DNA of 64,000 nt from Cytophagales bacterium (GCA_030446715.1 JAUJMU010000006.1:124001-188000); one strand, 5' to 3'; numbered from the stretch's first letter, positions 10,171-20,364 are shown. Notes: generated by a model from the sequence alone, not told the origin. Made by a program: numbers and translations.

Positions 10171-10407
10171 TTCCCTTGCCGCCCCGGCATGTTTGGAAGC
10201 CGCCCATAACCAGCCTTCCCGCAGCCAGTTATCTGCGCGTTCCGCCTGTTCTCTTGATCTGACTCCTGAAGGAATCTATCATCCCCGGGGCCAGAGAGCG
10301 CACTTTTTCTTTGACTACTTTCTTCCAAGTCCAGCCCCTCTTGTTCGAGAAGAGGTATATGAGCAAGTACCGGAACAGAATGCTATTTTTAATATCTGCC
10401 GAAAGCA

Positions 10408-11151
10408 TTAGAGTAATAAACTTTTGCAACTTTCCAGTTCCATCTTCCGCCACTTGTACGCGTCATGCTTCATGATCCCTACCGGTAACTTCTTTCGCCA
10501 CTTTTTCGAGAATTTTACCGCGTTTTCCACCCACGACCGGTTGATGCTGCCAGGGGAAATATGCTCAATCAACACGTCATACACCACGCAGACCCGGTGA
10601 CCGGCTTGGAAAACCTGCATGGCAAAGTCAAGGTCGTAGAAGTGAAATTCTTTGAAGGTCTCGCTGTCAAACCGGTTCTGCTGCCAGATCTCTTTTCGGC
10701 AGCAGAACCAGACGCCGTCCACGGTAACCACATCGCTGATGGGTTCCTTGTAGGGATTCACGAGCTCTTTCACGGACGGACTGCCATTTGGAAAACTCTG
10801 AATCAGGTGAATTCTGTTGAAGTCGTATGCAGGAATCCACCAAGGCTCGGGAATCCGGGTTTTTGCCTGCCCACCGGCTACTCCTATCAGTCCGATGGAA
10901 AGGTCGGCCAGCGTATTGATCACGTTTTGCCCCCAGTTCTCAGTATGGAACAGGATGTCTTCGTGCATAAAGCACAACACGTCGTATTTGCTCTGGGACG
11001 CTCCTGCGTTATATGCCTCGCAGATTCCGTATCTGCCATCGCTGTTTTCAATGGCAACTACCTCGAAGGGAATGCCCACAGTCCTTTCGACATTTTTGGT
11101 TACTTGCCTGAGTAACTCCTTGTTAGCCGAACAAATAATTATTGAGAGCAT
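10408..11151 (-). CDS. family 2 glycosyltransferase-like protein
   Basis: A 247-residue protein beginning MLSIIICSANKELLRQVTKNV. It has EAYNAGASQSKYDVLCFMHED, a variant GT2 signature where the usual DDD metal site is MHED, and FDSETFKEFHFYDLDFAMQV, matching the EDxD/FHFYDxD acceptor motif of the 'glycosyltransferase family 2' branch that starts with SANK. The fold should be GT-A. It is slightly shorter than common GT2 proteins but looks complete. It is encoded 40 bp downstream of the GT4 gene at 11192 and is presumably co-transcribed with it. Confidence 0.82.
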   Translation of the reverse strand: MLSIIICSANKELLRQVTKNVERTVGIPFEVVAIENSDGRYGICEAYNAGASQSKYDVLCFMHEDILFHTENWGQNVINTLADLSIGLIGVAGGQAKTRIPEPWWIPAYDFNRIHLIQSFPNGSPSVKELVNPYKEPISDVVTVDGVWFCCRKEIWQQNRFDSETFKEFHFYDLDFAMQVFQAGHRVCVVYDVLIEHISPGSINRSWVENAVKFSKKWRKKLPVGIMKHDAYKWRKMELESCKSLLL

Positions 11152-11191
11152 AACCGGTACTTTCTTTTTTAGGGGGTTTATTGTAGGAAAG

Positions 11192-12358
11192 CTACTGCTT
11201 TCCGAAATGTTGCCTGATGGTTGCTTCCCATTTTTTTACCTGCGCCTTCACGTCATACTCCTGGGCCGTACTTTTGGATAGTTCCTCATTAAAAGTTGTC
11301 TTTCCGCGCATTACGTCCTGCATTGCCTGCACCATCGCCTTAATGCTGAAGGTTTCTACCACCGTTCCCATCTCTTGGCGGAGGAATTCGACCACCCCGC
11401 CCGAACGAAACGAAACGATGGGTTTGCCTAGGGAAGCCGCTTCCAGCATCACCAGCGGAAATGGGTCTTCACGGGAAGTCAACACCAGGCCATCCGCCAG
11501 GTTCAGGTAATCGTAGTAGTCCTCTACCTGCTGCCCCAGAAAATGAACGTTGGTCAGATTCCGGCGCCGGGTTTCCTGCTCCATAAAGTAGGCATAGCCT
11601 GAATAGCCAGGCCCCAGCCAGATGAAATCAGCCTCTTCCTTCAAGGATTGAGCCAGTTCAATGAACAAATCGGTTCCTTTGCGGTATTCGATCGAACCTG
11701 ACATGGCCCAAACGAACTTATCCCCGCTGCCCAGGCTCTTTTTGAGTTGAGTAACCTTCGCGGGGTTGGTTTTGATGCGTTCAATGTCGATGCACTCGTA
11801 TTGAAGGGCGATGTTTTTCCCACCCAGCGTTTTTAACTTATCGCAAACCACCTCCGAACACCCGATCAGCAAATGGGCATGATCAACCATGAGTTGCAGG
11901 TCTTTGGCGGAAATGTGCTGGTACAGGAGCAGTAATTCGTGTACGTGCAGGGCGTAAGGAACTTTCAGCTCCACTGCCTTGGCGACGATGTCCTGACACA
12001 AGAGGGTGTTGATGTACCAGAAATCCGGATTAACCTGTTCGTGTACAATTTCAAGGTAAGGCCGGGGCAGAGGTGTGGGCCCCGGTAGGCGCTCTTTGCC
12101 CAAGGTTCGTTTTGCGTAGGTGAAGACCCTGTTCCGGGCGCGCCACAACAGGCTGCGCGGAATGGGTTGGGGCTTCGGCTTGGGCGGAGACGGTACAAAA
12201 TACGGAATTGACTTGGGAAGTTCAGAAAGCAACTCCCCAGGCTGTTTGCTGAATACCGCGCATTTGTACTGCTCAGGATCCAGACTCTTCATCATATACC
12301 ACAGCATCATTTCTGCTCCGTTCCGGAGAGCCATGGGAGTAAAAAAAAGAATATTCAT
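11192..12358 (-). CDS. family 4 glycosyltransferase
   Basis: A 388-residue GT-B enzyme starting MNILFFTPMALRNGAEMMLW. The N-terminal domain carries YALHVHELLLLYQ, and the donor site near residues 275-330 reads TSREDPFPLVMLEAASLGKP and SGGVVEFL. Residues 55-85 are unusually rich in proline and lysine (SPPKPKPQPIP), probably a surface loop. No signal peptide or membrane span is seen, so it acts on the cytoplasmic face. It lies in the same orientation as the neighbouring GT genes; 148 bp of non-coding sequence separate it from the next upstream gene. Confidence 0.9.
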   Translation of the reverse strand: MNILFFTPMALRNGAEMMLWYMMKSLDPEQYKCAVFSKQPGELLSELPKSIPYFVPSPPKPKPQPIPRSLLWRARNRVFTYAKRTLGKERLPGPTPLPRPYLEIVHEQVNPDFWYINTLLCQDIVAKAVELKVPYALHVHELLLLYQHISAKDLQLMVDHAHLLIGCSEVVCDKLKTLGGKNIALQYECIDIERIKTNPAKVTQLKKSLGSGDKFVWAMSGSIEYRKGTDLFIELAQSLKEEADFIWLGPGYSGYAYFMEQETRRRNLTNVHFLGQQVEDYYDYLNLADGLVLTSREDPFPLVMLEAASLGKPIVSFRSGGVVEFLRQEMGTVVETFSIKAMVQAMQDVMRGKTTFNEELSKSTAQEYDVKAQVKKWEATIRQHFGKQ

Positions 12359-12505
12359 CCGCAGGCTGTAATGATAAGTAGTTGTTGGTTGTTATTGGTT
12401 ATCCGTTGTCCGCCTGGCTGCTGCTTACTGGTCAGAATGTTATTATCGAACATACTATAAACTACTTTTGCCCAAGTATTTAACTGAAAACATAATTGCA
12501 AATGG

Positions 12506-13585
12506 CTACATGTTGTTCTGTAATACCTCGTTGTACAGGTTAAGCACCCGGTTTGCAACTACTTCCCACGAGAGGTTCTGCTCGGCAAAAGCCCTTGCAC
12601 CCTCCCCTCTCCTGGCGCATGCAGCGGGATCCTGAGCAAGTGCCAGTATGCATTGCGCCAATTGCTCCACTGCCTCGGGCGGGCAAAGGTCAGCAAAGGT
12701 ATCATCTACATAGTCCCGCATTCCGCCAATATCGGTAGTTACTACGGCCAGCCCGCAACTCATGGCCTCCAACAGGGCGTTGTTGGCCGTACAATCTATC
12801 AAAGGCAGCAACAGCACATCGGCCCGCTGGTACACGTCCCGCAAGTCTTCATCCGAAAGGCTGGAGTGCCAATGCACCTGTTCGTGCCGGGCCAATCTGA
12901 GCAAAGGTCCTTCCAGCCGGTGCCTCATCGGGTATATGATGTCAAACTGGATGGTTGGCTTCAGCCTTACTACCCGTTCTACCACCAGGATAAGCGTTTC
13001 GACGTCGCGCAGCCACTGACCCGAGAACACGCACCGAAACGCTTTGTTTACTTCTTTCTTCTCAGGTCGGAAAAAAACAGTATCCACGCCGTGGGGAATA
13101 AAATGCACCTTACCAGGTAGGAACTGCTCGAAATACCCCACATCCTTACGGGACAGCACGATCAGGGCGTCCAAGTTGTAAAGAATACTTCTGGTTAATG
13201 ACGGGCGTAGCCGCAGGCGCCACCAGCCAGCCGGCTGGTGCAATGTGGCTACGTAACGGGTTCGGGTGTACTTTTTCAACTTCCTGAGTACGGCGTAGTG
13301 GTTTTCCACATAGCCCAGGTGGAGCAGTTGGGGGCGCTGGGTAAGCATTTTCAGAAATGCTTTCCATTCGGCACCGGTACTCGTAAGGGAGTGCTGGGGA
13401 GTACTTTTCACTCTACGATCAAGATATTTCAGTAACTTCAGGTGAAAGTAACCGTACCGTTCGTGTTCGTACCTGTGCAAACTGATGCTGTTGTTGAGCT
13501 TCTGCTCCAGGGCAGTAAACAAACGGTCATAGCCGCTGTGCAGCCCCATATGGCTGAATTGCTCTCTGAGAAATGCTACCTTCAC
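12506..13585 (-). CDS. family 4 glycosyltransferase
   Basis: A 359-residue GT-B enzyme. The N-terminal domain is basic with YVATLHQPAGWWRLRL. VLSRKDVGYFEQFLPGKVHFIPHGVD is the interdomain block (shown here only in part as VHFIPHGVD). The C-terminal donor site reads LPLIDCTANNALLEAMSCG and TDIGGMRDYV. It appears complete and lies 45 bp downstream of the GT2 gene at 13630 on the same strand. Sugar specificity cannot be read from the sequence. Confidence 0.88.
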   Translation of the reverse strand: MKVAFLREQFSHMGLHSGYDRLFTALEQKLNNSISLHRYEHERYGYFHLKLLKYLDRRVKSTPQHSLTSTGAEWKAFLKMLTQRPQLLHLGYVENHYAVLRKLKKYTRTRYVATLHQPAGWWRLRLRPSLTRSILYNLDALIVLSRKDVGYFEQFLPGKVHFIPHGVDTVFFRPEKKEVNKAFRCVFSGQWLRDVETLILVVERVVRLKPTIQFDIIYPMRHRLEGPLLRLARHEQVHWHSSLSDEDLRDVYQRADVLLLPLIDCTANNALLEAMSCGLAVVTTDIGGMRDYVDDTFADLCPPEAVEQLAQCILALAQDPAACARRGEGARAFAEQNLSWEVVANRVLNLYNEVLQNNM

Positions 13586-13629
13586 CGTCTGCGTATTTAA
13601 CTGAGTAGTTTGTTTAGAAGAGCCTATTG

Positions 13630-14604
13630 TCAGGATTTGCGCCTGTGCCTCTTCTTGTACCGCTTATAGTTATAATTAGCCAGCTTCAACAGACTCCTGA
13701 ATGGATTAATGTTCCAGAGCTTGCCGAAATGACGAGCAAGATACAGGCAATCCTGCGGAGTAAGATAGCTATCCAGTAAGTCAAGATGCATGTAAAGCCA
13801 TTTCCGCTCCTCAAACTTTAGCTTGGCATCCAGGCTGCCCTTGCTGGTAGACCGGATCCAATCATTCAGCCAGTACAGGTACTGTACCAGGGCGATCATT
13901 TTGGGTCCTTTGTGCCGGCTGTCGTTGGTGGAAATGTTCAGGCCGCTGGTACGCCAGTGCACCCGTGGGCCTGCGATGGTATAAATGCCCCGGTTCCCGG
14001 AAAATTTTATCCACGTGGCGTCATCGGAGCACCAGGCGAGCGGAAATTCTACAATACCGGCCTTTTCGGAATACGCCCGCCGGGAGAAGATGTACTCACA
14101 GGCCGAACTGATGCGTTCGGCCCGCAGCCGGGCCCGGGCAAAATCAAAGCCGCTCTCGGTGGCCGGATGCTGGGGGCTCACCAGGGTAACGGCTCCGTCT
14201 GCATCGGTCATGTAATTATTGAAGCGGTAGACGTCAAAGGCTTCCTTGGTATCACTGAGTGACCGGTAAAACCACTCCACACACTGTGGTTCCATCACGT
14301 CGTCGTCGGAGAACAACCAGATCCAGGGTTCCTCTTTGCTGAGTGCAATGCAGCGTTGCCACTGCTGCACCAGAGAGATGCCCCCTAGATTCTCAGGAAA
14401 CCGGTGGTACTCCAGATCTATCTCACCGGCAAAAGACAGGCAGATATCTTTCAGATTTTCGGGGCTGTGATCGTCTCCAATGTAAACTTTGAAATCTTTT
14501 ACGGTTTGATTGGCAATAGAGGCGAGTGAATCTTTTAAATACCGGGCTTTATAAGCAGGAATGATAATGCACAGCCGGTGGGCGTCTGAATAACCTTCAT
14601 CCAT
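13630..14604 (-). CDS. family 2 glycosyltransferase
   Basis: A 324-residue GT-A enzyme: CIIIPAYKARYLKDSLASI at the N terminus, VYIGDDHSPENLKDI, LVQQWQRCIAL, and the metal-site segment WLFSDDDVMEP. The C-terminal 100 residues are basic (NYKRYKKRHRRKS), which may help it bind the membrane surface. It is followed 30 bp upstream by the FkbM methyltransferase, same strand. Family assignment is firm, substrate unknown. Confidence 0.9.
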   Translation of the reverse strand: MDEGYSDAHRLCIIIPAYKARYLKDSLASIANQTVKDFKVYIGDDHSPENLKDICLSFAGEIDLEYHRFPENLGGISLVQQWQRCIALSKEEPWIWLFSDDDVMEPQCVEWFYRSLSDTKEAFDVYRFNNYMTDADGAVTLVSPQHPATESGFDFARARLRAERISSACEYIFSRRAYSEKAGIVEFPLAWCSDDATWIKFSGNRGIYTIAGPRVHWRTSGLNISTNDSRHKGPKMIALVQYLYWLNDWIRSTSKGSLDAKLKFEERKWLYMHLDLLDSYLTPQDCLYLARHFGKLWNINPFRSLLKLANYNYKRYKKRHRRKS

Positions 14605-14634
14605 GGAAAGAATAATATAATACCGGGCTTATGA

Positions 14635-15387
14635 TCAGGTTCTGTAAGCAAAAATGTCCAGTTGCAGGTCATTTCCCCAACTGTGGGGCTCCCTCGTCAC
14701 GAAAGGATGCTTTGCAACAAATGCTTCTTTAATCTGGTATCTAAAGCCGGTGTCCCTGAGCACATGTAAAATTTCATCCAGGGTCTGGGGCTCGGTAGCG
14801 TGCGAATGATATTCGATGAACATATTTTTCACGTTTCGCAACTGATCTGAGCAATCTCTAATTACCCGTGTTTCGGCTCCCTCAATGTCCATCTTCAAGA
14901 AATCAACTTCTCCCTGCAGATAGTCTTTCAGCCTGGCTGTATTTACCTCAATTACTCTTTCCGTATCTGCATCGCCCGGCTTGGTCAATCGCCCGGAAAC
15001 GCTTCCCTCAGCCATGAAACGCAACACAGTCTGGGCATCCCATATTGCCTTTTTGTGCAGTTCAACCTCTTTGTAACCGAAAAGACCTACATTATATTTC
15101 AATGCATTGAATACAACCGGGTCTGGCTCGAAAGTTACAATTCTACAATCGGGAAAAAGTTTTTTAAAGTATATGACTGATAAACCTATGTTGGCCCCGC
15201 AATCAATGATAAACGGAGAATCCTTTACTGACCTAAATAGATAGTTTTCTTTGGCAAATATCTCTTCGTAAGCAGCCAGATAAGAAGGAGCATCTACAAT
15301 TTGAATATTCTTGCCCAAGAAGTTTGTATAAGTCATTATATACCTTCGGACCTGACTGAGTCTCTGCTTTTCTAATTCTGATATCAA
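14635..15387 (-). CDS. FkbM family methyltransferase
   Basis: A 250-residue protein with FIIDCGANIGLSVIYFKKLFP (SAM motif I of the FkbM family, D-C-G-A-N-I-G) around residues 60-80, IVTFEPDPVVFNALKYN, and VDFLKMDIEGAETRVIRD, the D-x-E-G-x-E signature of FkbM. These enzymes usually O-methylate sugars, and many lie in polysaccharide loci. It sits at the boundary where the sequence turns AT-rich downstream of 15.4 kb on the plus coordinate. It probably belongs to the same operon as the GT genes on either side. Confidence 0.88.
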   Translation of the reverse strand: MISELEKQRLSQVRRYIMTYTNFLGKNIQIVDAPSYLAAYEEIFAKENYLFRSVKDSPFIIDCGANIGLSVIYFKKLFPDCRIVTFEPDPVVFNALKYNVGLFGYKEVELHKKAIWDAQTVLRFMAEGSVSGRLTKPGDADTERVIEVNTARLKDYLQGEVDFLKMDIEGAETRVIRDCSDQLRNVKNMFIEYHSHATEPQTLDEILHVLRDTGFRYQIKEAFVAKHPFVTREPHSWGNDLQLDIFAYRT

Positions 15388-15466
15388 TTAATCTTTTATT
15401 TAAGATTTATTACTTTATTAAAAACTCTGTAAAAGGCGTGCAAAAAGCAATGAAGTAAAATTTATT

Positions 15467-16341
15467 TTAAGCTACAGTTTTCTCAATAAGTGAGTGACGG
15501 ATTTTTACCATTATTGGGGGGATAAAATCAGTCCATCTAAATTTATAACGAATCATTTTTGTCTCCTTCTGCCTTTCGCCATATAAAGACAAGTTGTCCG
15601 AATTTTCAAACTTCTCTTCAACATCTTCTTTAGAAGCTTCTTTTTGAAAAGTTGGAATCCATTTATCTAGATGAATTATATAATGAAAATCCAAATTGTT
15701 ATAAACTCTGTATAACGCGAAGGGACTGTGAAAATGAGCAAAAGCAGACTCCATTGCTGCCGAAAGTATTACTCCTCGAAAATTAAGGTCAATTTGACTT
15801 ATGGCATATCTTAATTTTTCTCTTGAAAGTATTAGTATTCCGAATGCGGATTAAGAGCAACTCTTAGTTCTATTCCATGGTATCTCCTTCTTTGGAAAGT
15901 CCAACTATCCAGCGCAAGGATGTCCACACAATATTTATTACCATTATCATCGGTTTCATGCCTATTAGGATGTAACACTTCGTTCAAAAAGGCGGTTTTG
16001 TCAAACTCAACTACGTTGTTGAAAGTTTCTTCTGGAAGATAAATATCATCTTCAATATTAATAAAATAATCATATGAATCCAGAAAATTTACCATATGAT
16101 TCAAGCTTTCATATATGAGAAGGGTAGGATTATTTTTTATGTTAGAAAAATCTATATCAGGTTTTACTAGCGAATGTCCCTCAATTCCACAAATTTTGAT
16201 TTCAACCCCTTTAATATTAGCAAGTTGCGCAATACATTTTTCAATTATTTCTTTACGTACCGATGATTCTTGGGTAGAAGACTTCCCTTCAAAGTATAGG
16301 CTTTTACCATAAAAGTGATTTAAATAACACAATATTTTCAT
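15467..16341 (-). pseudogene. putative GT-A-like glycosyltransferase, one frameshift
   Basis: The frame from ATG 16341 (MKILCYLNHFYGKSLYFEGK) runs 169 residues to a stop at 15832. A second frame then continues as ILSREKLRYAISQIDLNF to 15467. Adding one T at 15832-15834 (TAC-TTA in place of TAC-TA) joins them into about 290 residues. YDYFINIEDDIYLPEE resembles the DxD metal site of GT-A glycosyltransferases, but I do not recognise a named family. The region is markedly AT-rich compared with the flanks. It follows the GT2 gene by 8 bp, so it is in the operon. Its function is inferred from the DxD-like motif and neighbourhood only. Confidence 0.55.
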
Positions 16342-16349
16342 TTACCTGA

Positions 16350-17317
16350 CTATAAAATACTTTTAACAAACTTAATTTTTATTCTAACTTTCTTATATTT
16401 CCCCATCAGATCAGGGTATAAAATAGTTAAGGCTTTAAAGAGCATAGCCTTATTATCATTTTTGTAATTATTAATTAGCCCCTTAATGGCAAGCTTTGCA
16501 GCGTATTTAGTTGCGTGTTTGTAGTTTGCTTCCTTCATTATTTCTGCAAATCGCAAGAAGTACCCTCCTGGCGGCTCACTTGAGTATTTCTGAATCTCAT
16601 GAAAGGACACAGCTTTTAAAAAACTTAACCTTAATTTATCATTTTCAGCTATCACAGTTTCTTTAAGGCTCACCTGTCCCATCATATCGTGTAGTCTGAC
16701 TTTGACCAGTTTTTTAGGAATGTGGACAAAGTTATACTTCAATGACAGCCTATAAATCATTTCTAAGTCTTGTGATGTTATGAGTTCAATATTAAATACA
16801 CCACTCTGCCTAAAGCATTCTCTTGGAACGAGGGTAGTACAAAAGTGCAATATCCATCCCCGGATAAAATCAAGTTTGAAGCTTCTGGTTTCTATTTGTG
16901 GACATACATGTTCTCCAATTATAACGCCGTCATTGTTTATGTAATCTTGATCAGAATACAGTACCGTTAATTTATTTTCAAATTTTTCTAAGTAATTAAC
17001 CTGAACTTCTATTTTTGAAGGATAGTACACATCATCGTGGCTCAGCCAGGAGAAGTATTCTCCGCGCATTTCTGCGATCCCTTTATTGAGGGCAGTGGCC
17101 ACGCCCCGTTTTCCTTGGCGAAATAACGGATTCTGTCGCCGTAAGAAAGCGCAACGGCTTCCGTTTTCCCGTCATCTCTGGAGCCGTCGTTGATTACCAG
17201 CACCTCAATGTTACGGTAGATCTGAGCCAAGGCGCTGTCAATGGCTTCTCTCAGGTAATTGGAGCCGTTATAGACGGGGATTACAATAGAAACAAGAGGA
17301 TTGAAAGTATTGCTCAT
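16350..17317 (-). pseudogene. family 2 glycosyltransferase, one frameshift
   Basis: The N-terminal frame from ATG 17317 gives [19 protein letters not shown] and [14 protein letters not shown]. The second frame continues with [30 protein letters not shown], of which [10 protein letters not shown] is the metal-binding motif. The frame change is at 17104-17107: adding one G to a run of four restores [13 protein letters not shown]. The joined protein is about 322 residues, normal for GT2. Its ATG overlaps the stop of the WecB-like gene (ATGA). The first quarter is GC-rich like the WecB gene, while sequence below about 17.04 kb is AT-rich, so the breakpoint between two sequence sources lies inside this gene. 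Confidence 0.72.
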
Positions 17318-18401
17318 GAATGCTTGTAGCTTAAAACGATGTTGGCTACCGTCTTGCTGACGTGGGGAACCGTATACTCAACCGGCGGCACCCAGTGGTA
17401 AGTTTTGTCAGTAACGGCACACACGGCCCGCAAGATGGTATCCTTATCAGCCCCGGCAATAAAATTAGACCCGGCCTCCATCGTCTCGGGCCGTTCGGTT
17501 ACGTCGCGCAGGGTAACATTCGGCACATTAAACAGGGAACATTCTTCCTGCACGGTACCGCTGTCGCTGAGCACGCAGAAAGCGTTTTTCTCCAGGTGCA
17601 CAAAATCAAACAGGCCCAAAGGCTCCATGGCCGTGATTCTGGTCTCATCCAGGTGCTTGCCTTGCTTCGCTAGTTGAGAACGGGTCCGGGGATGCAGGCT
17701 GCAAATAATGGGTACTGAGTACTCCTGCTGCAACGCGTAAAGTGCTTCCAGGTAATTGCTCAACCGTTCGGGCACGTCTACGTTTTCAGCCCGGTGCAGC
17801 GTTACCAGGAAATACTTTCCGCCGGTAAGCTGCAAAGTGCTCATTACTTTGCTGGCCGCTATGCGGGGCTCGAAGTGATCGAGTACTTCCTTAATGGGGT
17901 TCCCCGTCACGTAAATCCGGTTGCCCGCAATGCCTTCACGCAGCAGGTTGGCCCGGCTCCTTTCGGTGTAGGGCAGCAGGATATCACTGGAGTGGTCTAC
18001 GATCCGGCGGTTTTTACCTCCTCGGGCACCCGGTCATCGAAGCAGCGGTTGCCCGCCTCCATGTGGTACACGGGTATGGCCGTCCTTTTGGCTACAATCG
18101 CCGACAAGGCACTGTTGGTGTCTCCCAGGATCAACAACTTGTCAGGCTTTTCTTTGGCCATTGCATCTTCGCAGCCCACCAGAATTTTGCTTACCTGGCC
18201 CATCAGAGTGTCTGAGCGGGAATCAAGTATATAGTCGGGCTGCCGCAGGCCTAGTTGCTCAAAAAAGATATCGTTCAGGGTGCGGTCGTAATTCTGCCCG
18301 GTGTGAACCACTACGTGGTCACATAACTTGTCCAGCAGGGGTATGATCAGGCTCAGGCGAATGATTTCGGGCCGGGTGCCTAATACCGTCATCACTTTCA
18401 T
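17314..18401 (-). pseudogene. UDP-HexNAc 2-epimerase (WecB/FnlC/CapG type), one frameshift
   Basis: The N-terminal frame from 18401 has MTVLGTRPEIIRLSLIIPLL, VVVHTGQNYD, ILGDTNSALSAI and YHMEAGNRCFDDRVPEE. The second frame has LLPYTERSRANLLREG, YVTGNPIKEVLDH, LVTLHRAENVD and LSDSGTVQEECSLFNVP. These are all conserved WecB motifs, including the catalytic Asp/Glu/His positions. The frames join in the A run at 18011-18015 as VPEEV(K)NRRIVDHSSD. Next to FnlA/CapE and a reductase, it most likely performs the last step to UDP-N-acetyl-L-fucosamine rather than making UDP-ManNAc. It is translationally coupled to the upstream gene by ATGA. Confidence 0.8.
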
Positions 18402-19462
18402 CGCAGGAACTCTCCTTCCTCTACCTCCTGGTCAACAAGTAGGTTATACTGCTTGAGCAGTTGATGGGTACCCGCCAGATCAAGCACCGTATCGGCCGAA
18501 CTGTACTCTTTGTGCAGGGAGGCTTTTGCCGGAGTAGCCTCCGCAAGTTCGGGCAGCATGGGTTTTATGGCGTAGTAATCGCCCCGGTCAAAAGCGCGCC
18601 AGGCTTCTTCGTCGGAAACCATGATTTCGTGTACCTTTTCGCCCGGCCGTATGCCATTTACCGTAATGGAAATGTCCCGGTCGCCGATCAGGGCCTTTGC
18701 TACATTGACCATACTGGCGGCGGGCACTTTCGGAACAATCGTTTCCCCGGCGCCGCCATGTTCTACCGCAAATACAATCGTATCCACGGCCCTTTCCAGC
18801 GGCAGCAGGAAGCGGGTCATTTCTTCCGTTGTGATAGTGACCGGCCCTCCGCTTTTGATCTGCTCGTGAAACAGGGGGATTACGGAGCCCCGGGAGGCCA
18901 GCACGTTGCCGTATCGTACGCAAATGAAACGGGTTTCGGAGGCAGTAATATTGGCCGCAATAAAGATCCGCTCCTGAAGCGCCTTGGTCATGCCCATTAC
19001 ATTTACGGGCTTGCAGGCTTTATCGGTTGACACGCCAACTACCGTTTGTACCGGCAGATTATGTTCACGGATGGCCCGCACGATGTTCTCGGCACCGGCA
19101 ATGTTGGTTTGCACCGCCTCGTAGGGAAAATATTCGCAGGAAGGCACCTGCTTGAGGGCGGCGGCATTCACTACGATGTCGGCCTGCTTCAGCACGGCGC
19201 ACACGGAGTGGTAGTCCCGCACGTCGCCGATCCGGAATTCAAGGAGTCGTTCAAAATTATGATAGATGGCTTCGTCGGTCACCCGCTTCCGCATCTGCTG
19301 GTACTCCACCCGCATGTAATGCTGCTTGGCTTCGTCCCTCGAAAACACGATGATCTTGCGGGGCTTGCCGTGACGGCCCGATAATAGTCTTTTGGTAAAC
19401 ACCTTGCCCAACGAACCGGTACCACCGGTTACAACCACTACTTTATTCTCAAAAATAGACAT
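18398..19462 (-). CDS. UDP-GlcNAc 4,6-dehydratase/5-epimerase (FnlA/WbjB/CapE type)
   Basis: A 354-residue SDR. VVVVTGGTGSLGKVFTKRLL is the NAD-binding glycine motif; FSRDEAKQHYMRVEYQQ is the signature of the FnlA/CapE group, acting on UDP-GlcNAc. VVNAAALKQVPSCEYFPYEA and VSTDKACKPVNVMGMTK provide the active site, where the usual Tyr of the YxxxK is replaced by Met, as is typical of this branch. The reaction starts the route to UDP-L-FucNAc. It sits second in the three-gene cassette: reductase (19462), this enzyme, and epimerase (17314), all overlapping by 1 to 4 bases. Confidence 0.9.
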   Translation of the reverse strand: MSIFENKVVVVTGGTGSLGKVFTKRLLSGRHGKPRKIIVFSRDEAKQHYMRVEYQQMRKRVTDEAIYHNFERLLEFRIGDVRDYHSVCAVLKQADIVVNAAALKQVPSCEYFPYEAVQTNIAGAENIVRAIREHNLPVQTVVGVSTDKACKPVNVMGMTKALQERIFIAANITASETRFICVRYGNVLASRGSVIPLFHEQIKSGGPVTITTEEMTRFLLPLERAVDTIVFAVEHGGAGETIVPKVPAASMVNVAKALIGDRDISITVNGIRPGEKVHEIMVSDEEAWRAFDRGDYYAIKPMLPELAEATPAKASLHKEYSSADTVLDLAGTHQLLKQYNLLVDQEVEEGEFLR

Positions 19463-20364
19463 TAACTTGTAACTGGTTTCCTGTAAAAAGAAGATGAAAG
19501 GAAGTGCGCCTGCATTCGGCCCACCAACTCGGGCCAGGCCGGTGCCTGGTAGCCGGTCGCGTCTGCAAACTTACGCCCATTTAACGAACGGTCGCAGAAA
19601 AACTGATCATCCGGCCGGATTTGAATCTCCTTCCCGTAGGTGTGGGCCACGAGTTTCAGCAATTCGTATTTGTTGATGGGATCGGCAGCTACCTGGTACA
19701 GGCCCTTGAGAGACGGCTCGGGAAGTACGTACTCGGCTATGATGCGGGCAAGCTCCACGGTAGGGAAGCCCGTGTAAATGGCCCGGGTAAAGCCTTTTAC
19801 CTCCCCTTGCTGGGCCAGAAACCACTCCACCAAACCATAATGCGTTTCCAGTTCGTGGCCGATGATGGAAGTACGCAGCGTGACGCAGTGGTCGTACGCG
19901 TGCAGTTCTCCCAGGTACTTGGTCCGGCCGTACAGGTCAACCGCGTCGGAGGGGTCGGCCTCGGTATAGTTTCCTTTGAGGCCACTGAAAACGCAATCGG
20001 TACTGATGTGGATCAGGCGGGTTGCGGCCTGGGCGCAAACAGCCGCCAACTGGTGCGGAAACAACGCATTGATGCCAATGGATGTAACCGGGTCGTAAGC
20101 CTCCTTAAGCTGCTTGATAATGCCGATGCAGTTAATGACAGCGTGAGGCTTCTCTTTCAGGATCAGCTCTTTTAGCGTACTTATATCATTGGCTTCAATT
20201 CCGGGAATAATGTTCTCGGTTGTCTTCTTGTCGAAATACCTGTTTAATCCTTTTGCTTTACGAACAGTTCCGGAAACAGTATAGCCTTGAACTTGGGAAA
20301 GTTGCTGCATTAAGGTATGACCAAGCATGCCGGTTGCGCCTAATATGATGACCTTAACACTCAT
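19462..20364 (-). CDS. NAD(P)-dependent sugar reductase (RmlD-like SDR; WbjC/FnlB position)
   Basis: A 300-residue extended SDR: VIILGATGMLGHTLMQQLS at the N terminus, VINCIGIIKQLKEAYDP, LIHISTDCVFSG, and the catalytic Y-x-x-x-K reading LYGRTKYLGE. The length fits RmlD-type reductases. FnlB/WbjC/CapF usually has an extra C-terminal cupin domain, which is absent here. Its place between a CapE-type dehydratase and a WecB-type epimerase says it reduces the 4-keto sugar in UDP-L-FucNAc synthesis; a dTDP-rhamnose role is less likely because no RmlA, B or C is present in the window. Its ATG overlaps the stop of the upstream GT4 gene. Confidence 0.82.
   Translation of the reverse strand: MSVKVIILGATGMLGHTLMQQLSQVQGYTVSGTVRKAKGLNRYFDKKTTENIIPGIEANDISTLKELILKEKPHAVINCIGIIKQLKEAYDPVTSIGINALFPHQLAAVCAQAATRLIHISTDCVFSGLKGNYTEADPSDAVDLYGRTKYLGELHAYDHCVTLRTSIIGHELETHYGLVEWFLAQQGEVKGFTRAIYTGFPTVELARIIAEYVLPEPSLKGLYQVAADPINKYELLKLVAHTYGKEIQIRPDDQFFCDRSLNGRKFADATGYQAPAWPELVGRMQAHFLSSSFYRKPVTS

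Noticed and set aside
18461-19030. plus-strand frame of 189 aa
   Set aside because: Shadow of the FnlA/CapE gene in a GC-rich region.
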